64,000 nucleotides of DNA from Massariosphaeria phaeospora (lineage: Eukaryota > Ascomycota > Dothideomycetes > Pleosporales): the NCBI GenBank assembly GCA_011032825.1, contig JAADJZ010000015.1:806001-870000 (forward strand), given 5' to 3'. Numbering within the stretch: the stretch's first letter is position 1; each line of letters begins with the position of its first letter. The notes below the pieces were generated by a model. That model saw only the letters and a program-made list of their open reading frames with translations. It did no database searches and was not told the DNA's origin. Positions 1-9,929 of this stretch are shown piece after piece. A program made the translations under genes and the position numbers.

Positions 1-2
1 TC

Positions 3-950
3 GTAAATTGATTAACTAAAGAATTACATTTCGTACCAACAGAAAAGTTAATCACGGCAGAAGAAATAGCTTACGAAGTTACAAAAACACTTGTCGCTAA
101 TTACAAATTGCTAGAACAGTTTATTACTAATAGAGACAAGCTGTTTACATTAAAGTTTTGAGATACGTTCCTAGCCTAGTTAGAGGTCGCAAAGAAGCTA
201 TTAACTAGCTTCTACTCGCAAACAAACGGCTAGACAGAACGAACGAACTAAACGCTAGAACAGTACCTACGAATGTACACCAACAAGCTGCAAGACAACT
301 AGGTTAAACTCTTGTCGACGGCACAATTGGCATACAACAGCACAAGGTCTACGACTACAGAACACTCGCCGTACTACGCAAACCATAGATATAAGCCAGT
401 AGCTTATCGAAATCTAAAAGATATTAAAAGCATTTCGCTAACAGCGGACGACAAGGCTTTTAGAATGCAAGAATTACACGACGAATTGAGCCGAAGAATC
501 GCTTAAAGGAACCTCACGACAGCTAAGTTAGCAAACAAGAAAAAGCTTAAGGGACCAACTCTTAAAGAGAGAGATAGAGTTTTCCTCTTACGAAAAAACC
601 TAAAAACTAAACGACCATGCAACAAGTTAGACAACTTCTGAATAGAACCGTTCAAAATCCTAGAGGTCAAGGAACTTGTATTATTTAAACTACAGCTACT
701 CGCAAGCATGCACATACACCTAGTTTTTCACAAATCACTCTTTAAACCAGCACTACCAAACGCCGAAGTAGCAACCGATGTCGAACTCGAAGACGAAGAG
801 TACGAAGTCGAGGAAGTTAAGGACCTACAGAAGTTCGGACGTTAGTAGAAGTACTTGGTCAAATGGCAAGGATAGCCAGAGAGCTAGAACACATGGGAAC
901 CGATACGGAATCTTACGAACTGCAAGGAACTGGTACGGAAGTATCACTAG
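3..950 (+). pseudogene. gypsy integrase C-terminal half plus chromodomain, stop-riddled
   Basis: Reading the plus strand gives the late integrase core. A QTNG-x-TERTN stretch lies near 215-250, where the x is a TAG in place of CAG. It is followed by an LEQYLRMY segment and a region at 312-503 containing AQLAYNST and the SPYYANH motif typical of gypsy integrases. Near 785-905 comes a chromodomain-like stretch, with YEVEEVKD, then KYLVKWQG, then NTWEP, interrupted by several stops. Chromodomains at the integrase C terminus define chromoviruses and direct integration to marked chromatin. The stops are best explained by CAG or TGG changing to TAG, so this copy cannot encode a working polyprotein. 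Confidence 0.8.
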
Positions 951-1043
951 CGAAATCTAGAGGCAGAGGATCCGAGTTCTCCAGGAAAGCAGAAAAGTCA
1001 AAAGAAGAAGAAGCAAATAGAGAAGAGTCAGTCTGTAACCAGC

Positions 1044-1529
1044 CTAGGTCAGCCAAAGGCGTTTCGAATAGCGGCGGTACAGGACTATCGGTGGAAGCCG
1101 TACTCTTGGGATCGGAGGAAGCGCCCGATTGCGCCCCTCAAGACGTTCCATCTCTTCAATCGTTGCTAGCTCACGAGCAAACAACTCCTTCTCTTCACCA
1201 ACGGCCGCGTCAACCTGAGCCCGAAGCTCTAGGACACGCCGACGAATCTCAAGCTCTTGAAACTCCACCGCAAGGAGCTCTCGACGCAGAGACCGCTGTT
1301 TCTCAGCAACAGCAGCAAACTCTTCCTCGGAAGGAAAGAGGCTGCACACCGAGCCAGACGAGATACAGTCCAAACAAGTCCCCTCAGGCGAGAGAAGACA
1401 CTTCAGACCCTTTGACAAACAGCGACGGCAAGGCTTCGCTACAGGATGATCTATCGCACGAATACGCGCAAGCCGAGCGTGTTTACGAACAGTCGACTTC
1501 GCGGAAGAAGATACAGGGACCTTGGGCAT
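1044..1529 (-). CDS. antisense frame in gypsy-1 with a Zn2Cys6-spaced cysteine cluster
   Basis: This frame of 161 codons starts at the ATG at 1529 and reads opposite to the retrotransposon genes. The start is chosen because the copy at 9410 begins with the same MPKV residues. Around residues 32-62 the cysteines follow C-x2-C-x6-C-x7-C-x2-C-x6-C, which is the spacing of fungal Zn(II)2Cys6 binuclear clusters. A charged, Glu/Arg-rich, probably coiled-coil region follows. The ATG is 167 bp from the LTR, and the same spacing is seen in the second copy. Compared with that copy, this frame seems to lack one base near 1155, so its C terminus (about the last 25 residues) is probably shifted. Function is unknown. 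DNA binding is only an inference from the cysteine spacing, and a zinc-knuckle-like role is possible. Confidence 0.6.
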   Translation of the reverse strand: MPKVPVSSSAKSTVRKHARLARIRAIDHPVAKPCRRCLSKGLKCLLSPEGTCLDCISSGSVCSLFPSEEEFAAVAEKQRSLRRELLAVEFQELEIRRRVLELRAQVDAAVGEEKELFARELATIEEMERLEGRNRALPPIPRVRLPPIVLYRRYSKRLWLT

Positions 1530-1695
1530 AGTTAGACTCCGGGACTCGAGGGAATACAAGAGGAAGTTACGACACGACGGGGATCGGGGTCGACCTACTC
1601 TTATACGAAAGGGCACCTCTGATGCAAGGCGCGGAAGGAACCGGCACGGCACAGCAGGACAGCTATCGGGACGATATCCTTAAAGAGGGGGATAA

Positions 1696-2195
1696 TGTTA
1701 CAAACAGAGACGATACTAGGTATCGTAGACTAAGCAACGACGCAGGAAAGTTGTCAAGGCTTGCCAGTGCGCAAGGTAGGAGTACAACAACGCGCAGGGC
1801 AGGATTAGGTTAGCAAGGGTCACGTAATGCGCTACGAGTGCTACGAGGCCTTAGCACGTAGCACACCGAGCAGCGGTTGCTACGAGCGCTACGGGTGCTA
1901 CGGCGTAGCAGGACGTAGCAAGCAGAGCAGAACGCTCTTGGCGGAGAATTATGGAACTATATAGATTAGCAGGATTTCCTTACAGTTCGGATTCTTCGTA
2001 GTTAACTCTCCTAAGTACATCTCATACATAGATTGAATCTATAGGCAACAGATTGTTACTTTGTTATTCTATCCAGAATAGGATTGAGATTGTTTCTTTG
2101 TTGTCACCAAGCTCTCCGAACACAGAACAATCCCTTAGGCAGAATCTCCGAGTCCGATAACTCGTACCTTCGGTAAAAGAACACTCCTAATAACA
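1696..2195 (+). repeat. 3' LTR of gypsy-1
   Basis: This 500-bp repeat starts TGTTA and ends TAACA. Its reverse complement matches the repeats at 8733-9243 and 15398-15908 along their length, with many C-to-T or G-to-A differences. It follows a purine-rich tract directly, as a 3' LTR should. Confidence 0.88.
1826..1925. promoter_or_regulatory. LTR array of GCTACG / CGTAGC hexamers
   Basis: Within about 100 bp there are five GCTACG and three CGTAGC hexamers, in both orientations. Similar clusters lie at the equivalent place in the other two LTRs (9003-9120 and 15669-15786). A dense array of one short palindromically arranged word in an LTR suggests a protein-binding enhancer, but the binding factor is unknown. 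Confidence 0.4.
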
Positions 2196-3757
2196 AATAA
2201 GTTGCTTTCGCTTTACAAAATTAAAGTTCTAACTAGGTTTGAGCTAGCAAAGTAGAAAGCGCTTACAAATGTAATTATTATAGAAGTTTATTACAGCATC
2301 TACTAACAAACCTAAAGCTTTGAGTTTAAAGAGCACGAAGTTCTTAGCGTACTAGCAAATTGCGGTTGCGTTGAATTACGAAAAAAGCGCTTTACACATT
2401 ACAAGCTACTATTTAAAAGTTAATTAAGCAATACTGCCTGCGCAACTGCTTAGAGAAATCAAATAGCTTACTTAAGTGCTAAAAAAAAAGCTATTGCAAA
2501 TGCTAGTGCAGAAAATTAGCAAGCAAAATACTAGCTTAAGAAAAAGCTTAAAGCGAAAGAAAAGTTTACTGCGTTGTTTGCGCACGACTAGAAAAAGCAG
2601 TTAGCAACTAAACTTAAGCTTTTAGATAAGCAACGCTACCGCGCACAAAAAAGCAGTAAGTTATTATATTAGTTTATTACGTTATTGTACTTACAATACG
2701 TAGTTGAGTAGCTTTAAGCAAAACTTAGCTTTGCTTATAAAAAGTAAGCTCGTATTTATTACAATGTTAACTTTCGACAGCACGAAAACATTCTTAAACA
2801 AATTGCCAAAGCACTAAAAAACAAAAGAAAAATTAAGAATTAGCTAATGTCGCGAATATTTGGCGCTAGCGAAGCTACTAATAGAATTATGCAACGTATC
2901 TACTTAGACGAATTAGCTAAGTTAAAGAATAATTCGTTTAAAAACGAGAAAGCTAAAATAGATTAGCAAGAGTTTGTAAAAACTAGGCTAGCGAATAGGT
3001 ATAAGTTGAGTTAAAGTTGAGTCAGATCCGCACGGACTAGAAAACGAAAATCAAAATCTTTACTTTTTAATATCTTACCTAATACTATAGATATACTAAT
3101 GCAAATTTAACACGTGCTGCAGATATATAAACACAATTATATATAAAATTATTAGAGAATTCTAGCTAGTCTAGCTTCTTTAATATAGCTTTTTATTTAT
3201 TAAATCTATAAAAAATAAGTGAAATATACTCTAGACTTAACTTTGTTGTTTAAAATATTATTTTACACTTTAAGCTTGCAGCATTAGTAAGTGCTAACGT
3301 TAAACTAAAAGAAATACTACAAAGACGCTATTTAAGCAACGTGCAAGCGAATATTTTTGTTTTAAACTCTTTTTGCAAAGTATACAGTGCGTTATTACAT
3401 ACTTTTATTACAGCCTAATACACACCTAGCTTCGAGCTATTTGCATAGCAATTAATTTGTTGTTTTAACAATACGAGCGGTTTATCGCTACGCAACTACA
3501 CTTACTACTAAAACAACAAATGTCTGTTATTCGCAACGTTAAAACACAATAGAATTTAACCTACAATATGTGCAAGCGCGCACTTAAAATCTAGAAATTT
3601 ATTAACAAATAGCTAGTAAAAGAGATTGCACTTAAAATAACAATTAGTGTAAGCAGTATCCTAGATAATAAAAATATAGCAAAAGTAAACTTTCGCAACT
3701 TTAAGCAACTAAAATTAACACTAGACAAATAGCACTACTTAAAGTTAATTACTAATA
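2196..3757. other. AT-rich degraded DNA, unclassified
   Basis: There is no open frame of useful length. The plus strand reads as a Lys-rich, stop-filled stretch to about 3010 that resembles a decayed transposase tail, and a short motif near 2995-3030 resembles the edge of the repeat at 21893-22201. I cannot assign the rest to a family. Confidence 0.5.
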
Positions 3758-5601
3758 ACGTGTTTCATTAGTAAGTCAGCTACTTTAGTAAGTTAGCTAC
3801 TAAACCCTAGCGTCGCGCACGCGCAGCGACGTAGTGCAACACCACAACAAATTACTATACTATACGCAATAGAATAATATTATTCAAAAGCAGTACTACT
3901 ATCTACATTCTCTATTTTTACTTTACAAGTGCGGGAATTATGCCTAATTTCGCTGCAACGGCCGTAGCGCTTCTCTGCGCGCACTCTCTTCGCAGGCGTT
4001 TCGCTGTTCTTACGACTACTACCCTTCTTTGCAGCAATTAAGTTAGATACTTTACTAACTATTAGAGTCTTTTTAACTTGTACGTATTGCCTTTTACGAG
4101 TTTTGCGCTTTGTAAGCTTTTCAATTGCGCTTCGCATACGCGCCTGTTCTTTCTGCAGCAATACTATATTATGCGCTATCTACTGCGCGCCTTTACTTAG
4201 CTGTCGTACCTGCTCGTTAAGAGAGCTTGCTAAGGAACCTAAGCGCTTTTGCATCCTCTGTTGAATAAGCGTAGTTTGAGCTTTTAGCTCTTTTGCGCTG
4301 CGCAGCGTCTTCGTTTCCTATGCAACGTCGTTGCGCTGTAGCGAAGTTAGCGTGCGCAACTTTACATTAAGCTTCAATAACACTGCATCTAAGTTAAATA
4401 GAACTAATCCAGCGCTTCTAAACCCTGCGCGAGCGTTCTCTTTAGTAAATGTATGCTCGTAGGCAGCTTTAAAGGCTAGTAGAAAGGTTTCTTTGCTAAT
4501 GTAGTAGATGTAGTTGCGCGCTAAGGCTAAGATACTATCGCTATAAAAGCGCTTCAGCAGCGCGAAGCAGGCAACGTCGAGAAGCTGCAGCAAGTGCGAT
4601 AAGTAAAATAGCATGCAAAGAGCAATAATCTTGTTCTCTTTGCAGTAGTTCTAGAAAGCAAGCGAGCAATAGCTCTCGTAGCCGTTAATAATAAGTAGCC
4701 TGTACGCTCTTACAGACTTTGCATGCGTATTAAAGTGTTTAAGCTAGTTAACCCTAAGATCGTTGCTCGTCTAGCTATTTAAACTAACTTGAATAACCTA
4801 GTCGCGTAGTATTTCTAGCTCAAACTAGGTAGAGATTAGGACCTTGCTAGCGAAGATAATAAAGAGTAGAATACGCTTCCTCGTCGCGCTAACAGCTTGT
4901 ATCAAAGTAGTCTATTCGCGATTGCTAGGCTGTAGTTTCTTTGCTTTTCTAGACTTATCTAAGCCTGTTACTACGAGCTAAAACGTAATCTTGCCTATTA
5001 AGAAGCCTAATTTATCAAAGTTCTAGGTATTCTTATTAAGGATACCGTACTTCGCCTTCACCAATTGAACTAGGCTGAACTAGGGCTTGATAACCGCTGG
5101 GTTTTCGCAGGCAGCTCGCTAGCGATTGTACAAACGGCTCCATCGCGTTCGCAGCTTAAGAGTACGCTTGATAAACCTATCAACCTAGCACTTGCTAGTA
5201 GAGTTGCATCTGCGCTCTTTTAGCAGTCTATCTGCTATATCTTGTATGTGTGCCTTCGAGAGCGGTAGACCTTGTAGAAATTTGTTAAGTATACGCTGCA
5301 CAATCGCCTCCTCTTCTAGTTTTGTAAGGCGCTTTGATTTCGGCTCGCAATCGCGTCGAGGGCGTTTCCTAGCGCGTTGGTCTTAGATCGTTGATCAAGG
5401 GACTTTGTAAACTGCAGCAGCGCGCCTTTCGCTTTGAATCTGCTTAAATTGAATATCAAAGATAGCGATATATATATCGCCTTTAGTATAGGTACTTTGC
5501 GCGTTGTGTTGTTGAAACATTACGTGTTGTTGCCGCGCAGTCGCCGCGCCGGTGTTTAGTAGCTAACTTACTAAGGTAGCTAACTTACTAATGAAACACG
5601 T
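3758..5601 (-). mobile_element. Fot1/pogo-type DNA transposon A (RIP-decayed)
   Basis: The element is 1844 bp with inverted terminal repeats of about 48 bp, beginning ACGTGTTTCATTAGTAAGT. It is flanked by TA duplications (3756-3757 and 5602-5603), as expected for the Tc1/mariner superfamily. Each terminal repeat contains a doubled unit of about 16 bp (TTAGTAAGTTAGCTAC). A transposase pseudogene fills the interior in minus orientation. Ends were set by matching the left end to the reverse complement of the right end. Confidence 0.85.
3880..5520 (-). pseudogene. Fot1/pogo transposase, inactivated by stops
   Basis: From the ATG at 5520 to 3880 the frame is 547 codons long with no net frameshift, but it holds many in-frame stops. 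Family landmarks include an N-terminal helix-turn-helix region, a segment near 4620-4560 reading YLSHLLQLLDVACFALLKR (the end of the DDE domain), and a C-terminal knuckle near 3925 with a C-x4-H-x4-C arrangement whose expected first Cys is lost. The DDE domain would cut and paste the element at TA sites. Stops sit where TGG, CAG or CGA are expected. The copy at 20340-22307 is a more degraded relative. Confidence 0.8.
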
Positions 5602-5603
5602 TA

Positions 5604-8161
5604 TGCTTAAAAACTTTAAGAACGCAACAAACTTTTTAAGTAAAAACTATAGGCTACAAGTCTAGTATATCTAGCTTATATACAACTGTTTTTTCAACTT
5701 TCTAGATAGTATGCAGAACGAACTTAACAATAATACAAAAAATTAAAATACTTCTAAGTAGCTTACAGTTGTACGAGCCGCTGCAGATAAAGAAAAAGCT
5801 AAACTTAGCAAGTATTATAAAAGAACTAGCGATAAACGAAAGTTTTTATTTAATTATGCTACTATTCTAGACTCTAGCTAAAAGCTTACGGCGTACGAGG
5901 TATAGTTATTACAATTACTTATTACAGTTATATGCTAACTGCGCGTTTAGAATAAAACCTAGAATAATCAAAACAAGCACACTTACTGCGAAGAGTTTCT
6001 TAATTACTTTAATTGCTATAACAACGATACTCGCTTTGCTTTTACTTTTATTTCTTCGTTTTATACAACTAGACTCTAGAGTAGTAAATAGTTTTAGAAA
6101 CTAAAGCTTTTGCTTTAGTTGCTGCTAAGCAGTTTTTCATCTGTTAACCTAAACGAAATAGAAAAAGAAAAAAGCTTAACTCGCTAAGAAAAGAAAACTT
6201 ATCTAAGCATTGCTTGCGTACACGCTAGTGCTTCTTTTAATATTCTTAAATAGTAGCAAGTAAATAAAAAAACGTATCTACGCTTATTACAAGTTGCAAA
6301 AAATGTACTTGCAGTACAAATTGCCTAGGTTGGAGTTAAGCGCGAATTTAACGTTGCTAAGAATGTTATTAGCAATAAAAAGCACTAACTTGCTGCCTAA
6401 ACGATTTGGTAGATTATAATATTTAAAAACTGTATTGCTTAAGAAAAAGAACAGAACAGCGTTTTTTAGTTTGCAAAAGCAGATAATAAGAAACTACTAT
6501 GTAACAAAGTTAAAAACTTACTTAACTTTCAAGCGTAGTATGTAGACTTTACTTTTAAGCTTACATCTACGCTTATATCTAGCTCGTTATCTAAGTTAAT
6601 ACTTAGGCTAATACTTAGGCTTACACTTAGCTTGTTATCTAGGCCTACATTTGAGCCTATATCTAGGCCTTTACGATTAAGAATAACTTTGTCGAATAAT
6701 AATTTAGAAAAAGAGAATTCGCTACTTTTGCTACAAAAGCGCGCTTGACTTCTACGCTACCGTAATTAATATTTGTAGTAATACAACTTTTTCTACTCTA
6801 CTTGTATTCTTGTACGTAAATAGTAGCTATAATAACAAAACTTTGTAAATACAATTTGCGCGTTTTTAAATGTAATAACTAGCTGTAATAACTTTTTAAA
6901 CTTTAGCAACTCTCTAAGCTAACACATAACTCTATAACCTAAATGTAACTTTTAACTTAACTCTAACTCTAAGCTTTGATTACTCTAACTAAACTATAAC
7001 TTAACGCTTTGATAACTCTAACTTAACTTCTACCTACGCTAGAGTAACTATAACTTAACTTTATTCTAAAGTTTGTGCGACTTATAACCTAACCTATACC
7101 TATTAATAAGTACTTTCTACTTATTCGCTAGCGTAAGTATAAACCTCTACAATTTTATATTTTAATATATATATTTTTTTTATAATTATAATAGCTAGTT
7201 ATAACAAGTTTATTAATCTAAAAGTAGTACCTATAACTTAACTTTAACCTACGCTTTAATTACTCTAACTTAACTTTAACTTTGAGTTTGTGCGATTCTA
7301 ACTCAACTTATACTTAACAATAAGTACTTTCTACTTATTCGCTAGCGTAGCTATTGCAAAGACACTAAAGCACATTGCAGTTTTAAACAAAGTACTACAA
7401 ACACTAGCAATAACTTAACTTACAACAAAAAGCAGAACTTGTTATATACATAAAAAAATGCACTAAGCAAAGCTTGCTACTTACACAAAAAATAGTACAA
7501 AATTTTGCAATTGTAGTTGCAAAATAAAAAGCTTTAAATGCGTAAGTTTCGCGCTTTTTGCATTAACACAAAAATAAGCTTACAATTAAATAAAGCGCTA
7601 GGCTTAATTGCAATTGTTACTAAACTAATTTATATAAGAAATACAACTTATACTTTCAACTACTTTATAAAAAAATGCGAAAGTACGATGTAAAGCTAAG
7701 CAATACCTACAATATAAATAAAAAAAGCTTTTTTGTTAGTATAACTACACGCACTAAACGCGTTTTTTCTAAAGCAATTTAGCTAGCAAAACTGCGTACG
7801 GCAGCTATACAAAATAGCAATAGAAAATAAATTACGCTTCTAGCTTGCGTTTGTAGCAATAGAAGCTTACTACTGCTTGCTTTTATCTACGAGAAAAAAG
7901 CTAGGTTGCAATTAAGCTAGGTTAACTCTATTAAAGCTAAAAAACACAAGATTTTTGTTACTAACTTAACTTTAGAATAAACGAATAACGATATTAGATT
8001 AGCATAGCTTAAGTAGTTGTTTAAGCGCTATACTGCAACAAAAGCGCGTTAGCAATAGCGCTTTTTTATTGTTAACAGCTATAGCAGCTATATTACGCGC
8101 AAGTTTATTAACTACTACAACGCTAAAAAGATTTTCTTTGCTATTTTTTTTTTATTTAACT
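5604..8161. other. AT-rich degraded repeats, mostly unclassified
   Basis: No usable coding frame is present. Two visible structures are a degenerate short-period repeat at about 6550-6670, made of variants of CTTATATCTAGG, and the module repeated at 6985-7350, which is listed separately. The rest is probably old transposon sequence beyond recognition by eye. Confidence 0.5.
6985..7350. repeat. short AT-rich repeat module, two adjacent units
   Basis: Two related units lie side by side (about 6985-7135 and 7141-7350). Each ends in TACTTTCTACTTATTCGCTAG and contains AACTTAACTTTAACCTACGC. A third copy is at 21993-22201 inside Fot1 element B, and a possible edge is near 2995. There is no coding content. 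It may be a SINE-like or MITE-like non-autonomous repeat. Confidence 0.55.
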
Positions 8162-8163
8162 TA

Positions 8164-8570
8164 ACGTACTTTACGAGTTTGCTGCCTACACGAGTTCGCC
8201 GCCTACCGAATTTTACTAAAGAAAATCAATAATCTAGAGCTTAATAACTCTTAACCTACTTAATAAAATTCTCTAAAAATTTAATATATTATTTTTGTAT
8301 ATATAAACTTTCTAGTTCTAAGATTACTAAGCTCTAGCTAGTCTAGAAAAGTAGATAGCTTAGAGCGCACGAATAATTTAAGCTTTTTTTTAATAACTTT
8401 CTAAATACTAAAGTTGTAGCTTAGTAATCTAGGAATCTAAAAGTTTATATAGATGCAGCTTAGTAGTAAAATTTTTAGAGAATTTTATTAAGTAGGTTAA
8501 GAGTTATTAAGCTCTAGATTATTGATTTTCTTTAGTAAAATTCAGTAGGCAGCGAACTCGTAAAGTACGT
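8164..8570. mobile_element. MITE copy 1 with long inverted ends
   Basis: This is a 407-bp non-coding element flanked by TA (8162-8163 and 8571-8572). Inverted terminal repeats of more than 100 bp begin ACGTACTTTACGAGTT. The second copy, at 18436-18859, is inserted in the opposite orientation. The terminal ACGTACTTTACG matches the ends of Fot1 element B (20192-22387), so that family may have mobilised it. The right end has one GGCAGCGAACTCG-type unit where the left end has two. Confidence 0.8.
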
Positions 8571-8572
8571 TA

Positions 8573-8732
8573 AAGCTTTTATCGAGTAACCGTTAAGCTT
8601 TACTAAAAGCTTAATTTGTTTTGCTAAGTTAATTACGTTAATTTGTTTAACTTTAAAGTTAAGCGTTGCTAGCCTAAAAAAAACTTTGTACTAAATCTAT
8701 TAACTTTCTTGAAAGTCTAATACTATGCGTAG
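8573..8732. other. short AT-rich segment between MITE 1 and gypsy-2
   Basis: This is probably the left flank of the sequence into which gypsy-2 inserted. It ends with CGTAG (8728-8732), the left copy of the gypsy-2 target duplication. Confidence 0.5.
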
Positions 8733-9243
8733 TGTTATTAGAGGTTTCTCTTACCGAAGGTAATCTCGATCGGACTTAGAGATTCCGCCTAAGGGATTGT
8801 TTTATGTTCGAAAAGCTTGATAACAACAAAGAAAACAATCTCAATTTTATTCTAGATAGAATAACAAAGTATTAATCTGTTGCCTATAGATCTAATCTAT
8901 GTATAAAATGTACTTAGAAAAGTTAACTACAAAGAATCCAAACTGTAAAAGAAATTTTGCTAATCTATATAGTTCTATAATTCTTTGCTAAAAGCGTTTT
9001 GCTTTGCTTGCTACGTTCTGCTACGCCGTAGCGTTCGTAGCGCCCGTAGCAACTGCTGCTTAGTGTGCTACGTGCTAAAATTTTGTATTGCTTTGTAGCG
9101 CACGTAGCGCATTACGTAACTTTTGCTAACCTAATTCTGCCTTGCGCGTTGCTGTACTTTCGTCTTGCAAACTTACAAGCTCTAACAACTTTTCTACGTC
9201 GTTGCTTAGTTTACAATACCTAGTATTGTCTCTGTTTGTAACA
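8733..9243 (-). repeat. 3' LTR of gypsy-2
   Basis: This 511-bp repeat runs TGTTATTAG...TGTAACA and matches 15398-15908 and the reverse complement of 1696-2195. It is 3' for the element because the purine-rich tract (minus strand, about 9244-9262) abuts it. Confidence 0.9.
9003..9120. promoter_or_regulatory. GCTACG / CGTAGC array in the gypsy-2 3' LTR
   Basis: Three GCTACG and four CGTAGC words, plus a near-match (TGTAGC), lie within about 115 bp. This corresponds to the array at 1826-1925. The words persist although the surrounding LTR has lost much GC. Confidence 0.35.
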
Positions 9244-9409
9244 TTATTCTTTTCTTTAAGAATATCGTTTTAATAGCTGTCTTGCTGTGCCGTGCCGGTT
9301 TTTTCTGCGCTTTGCATTAGAAGTGCTTTTTCGTATAAAAGTAAGTTGACTTCGATTCTCGTCGTGTCGTAACTTTCTTTTGTATTCTTTTGAGTCTTAG
9401 AGTCTAACT

Positions 9410-9922
9410 ATGCCTAAGGTCTTTGTATTTTTTTCCGCGAAGTTAACTGTTTGTAAGCACGCTCGCTTTGCGCGTATCTGTGCGATAGATTACTTTGTAG
9501 CGAAGCCTTGCCGTCGCTGCTTGTCAAAAAGTCTAAAGTGTCTTTTTTCGCTTAAAGGAACTTGTTTAGACTGTATTGCTTCTAGCTTAGTGTGTAGTTT
9601 CTTTCTTTTTAAGAAAAAGTTTGCTGCTGTTGCTAAAAAACAGCGTTCTCTACGTTAGAAGCTTCGTGCTGCTAAGCTTTAAGAAATAAAAGTGCGCGAT
9701 TGTTTAAGCGCTGCTCGTTGACGCGTGCTTTAGCTCTAAATTTAAATAGATGCTGCTGTAAGTAAAGAGAAAAAGTTGTTTGCTCGTAAGCTAGCGACGA
9801 TTGAAAAAATAGAACGTTTTAAGAGAGCGCAGTCGAGCGCTTTTTCTAATTCTAAGAGTACAGCTTCTACCGATAGTTCTATACCGCCGCTATTTGAAAC
9901 GCTTTCGGCTAACCTAGGCTAG
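9410..9922 (+). pseudogene. decayed second copy of the antisense Zn2Cys6-spaced frame
   Basis: The ATG at 9410 is 167 bp from the LTR, exactly as in gypsy-1, and the frame is again antisense to gag-pol. The first 82 codons are open. They keep all six cysteines with the same C-x2-C-x6-C-x7-C-x2-C-x6-C spacing around residues 32-62. Further stops then interrupt a region that still aligns with gypsy-1 (IDAAV, then LFARKLATIEK) to about 9922. This copy extends past the point where the gypsy-1 frame appears shifted and ends with PPLFETLSANLG before a TAG. Beyond the stop the same frame still reads as protein-like, so the original product may have been longer and may have overlapped the pol end. 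Confidence 0.6.
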
Positions 9923-9929
9923 TTACAGA

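Larger units (their letters stand above)
1..2195 (+). mobile_element. 3' part of a Ty3/gypsy chromovirus (gypsy-1), cut by the window start
   Basis: The left edge enters inside the integrase of a gypsy retrotransposon read on the plus strand. It runs through integrase and chromodomain, a 3' region with an antisense frame, and a purine-rich tract at about 1681-1695, into a 500-bp LTR that begins TGTTA and ends TAACA. The same parts occur in reverse orientation at 8733-15908, which identifies the element and its ends. The 5' LTR and the left target duplication lie outside the window. Decay is milder than in the second copy: GC content is higher and the antisense frame is open over 161 codons, although the sense frame has several TAG stops. 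Confidence 0.85.

Noticed and set aside
863..1531. 222-codon plus-strand frame in the gypsy-1 3' region
   Set aside because: It is out of frame with the chromodomain reading, has no domain and is not preserved in gypsy-2; the minus-strand frame in the same place is preserved.
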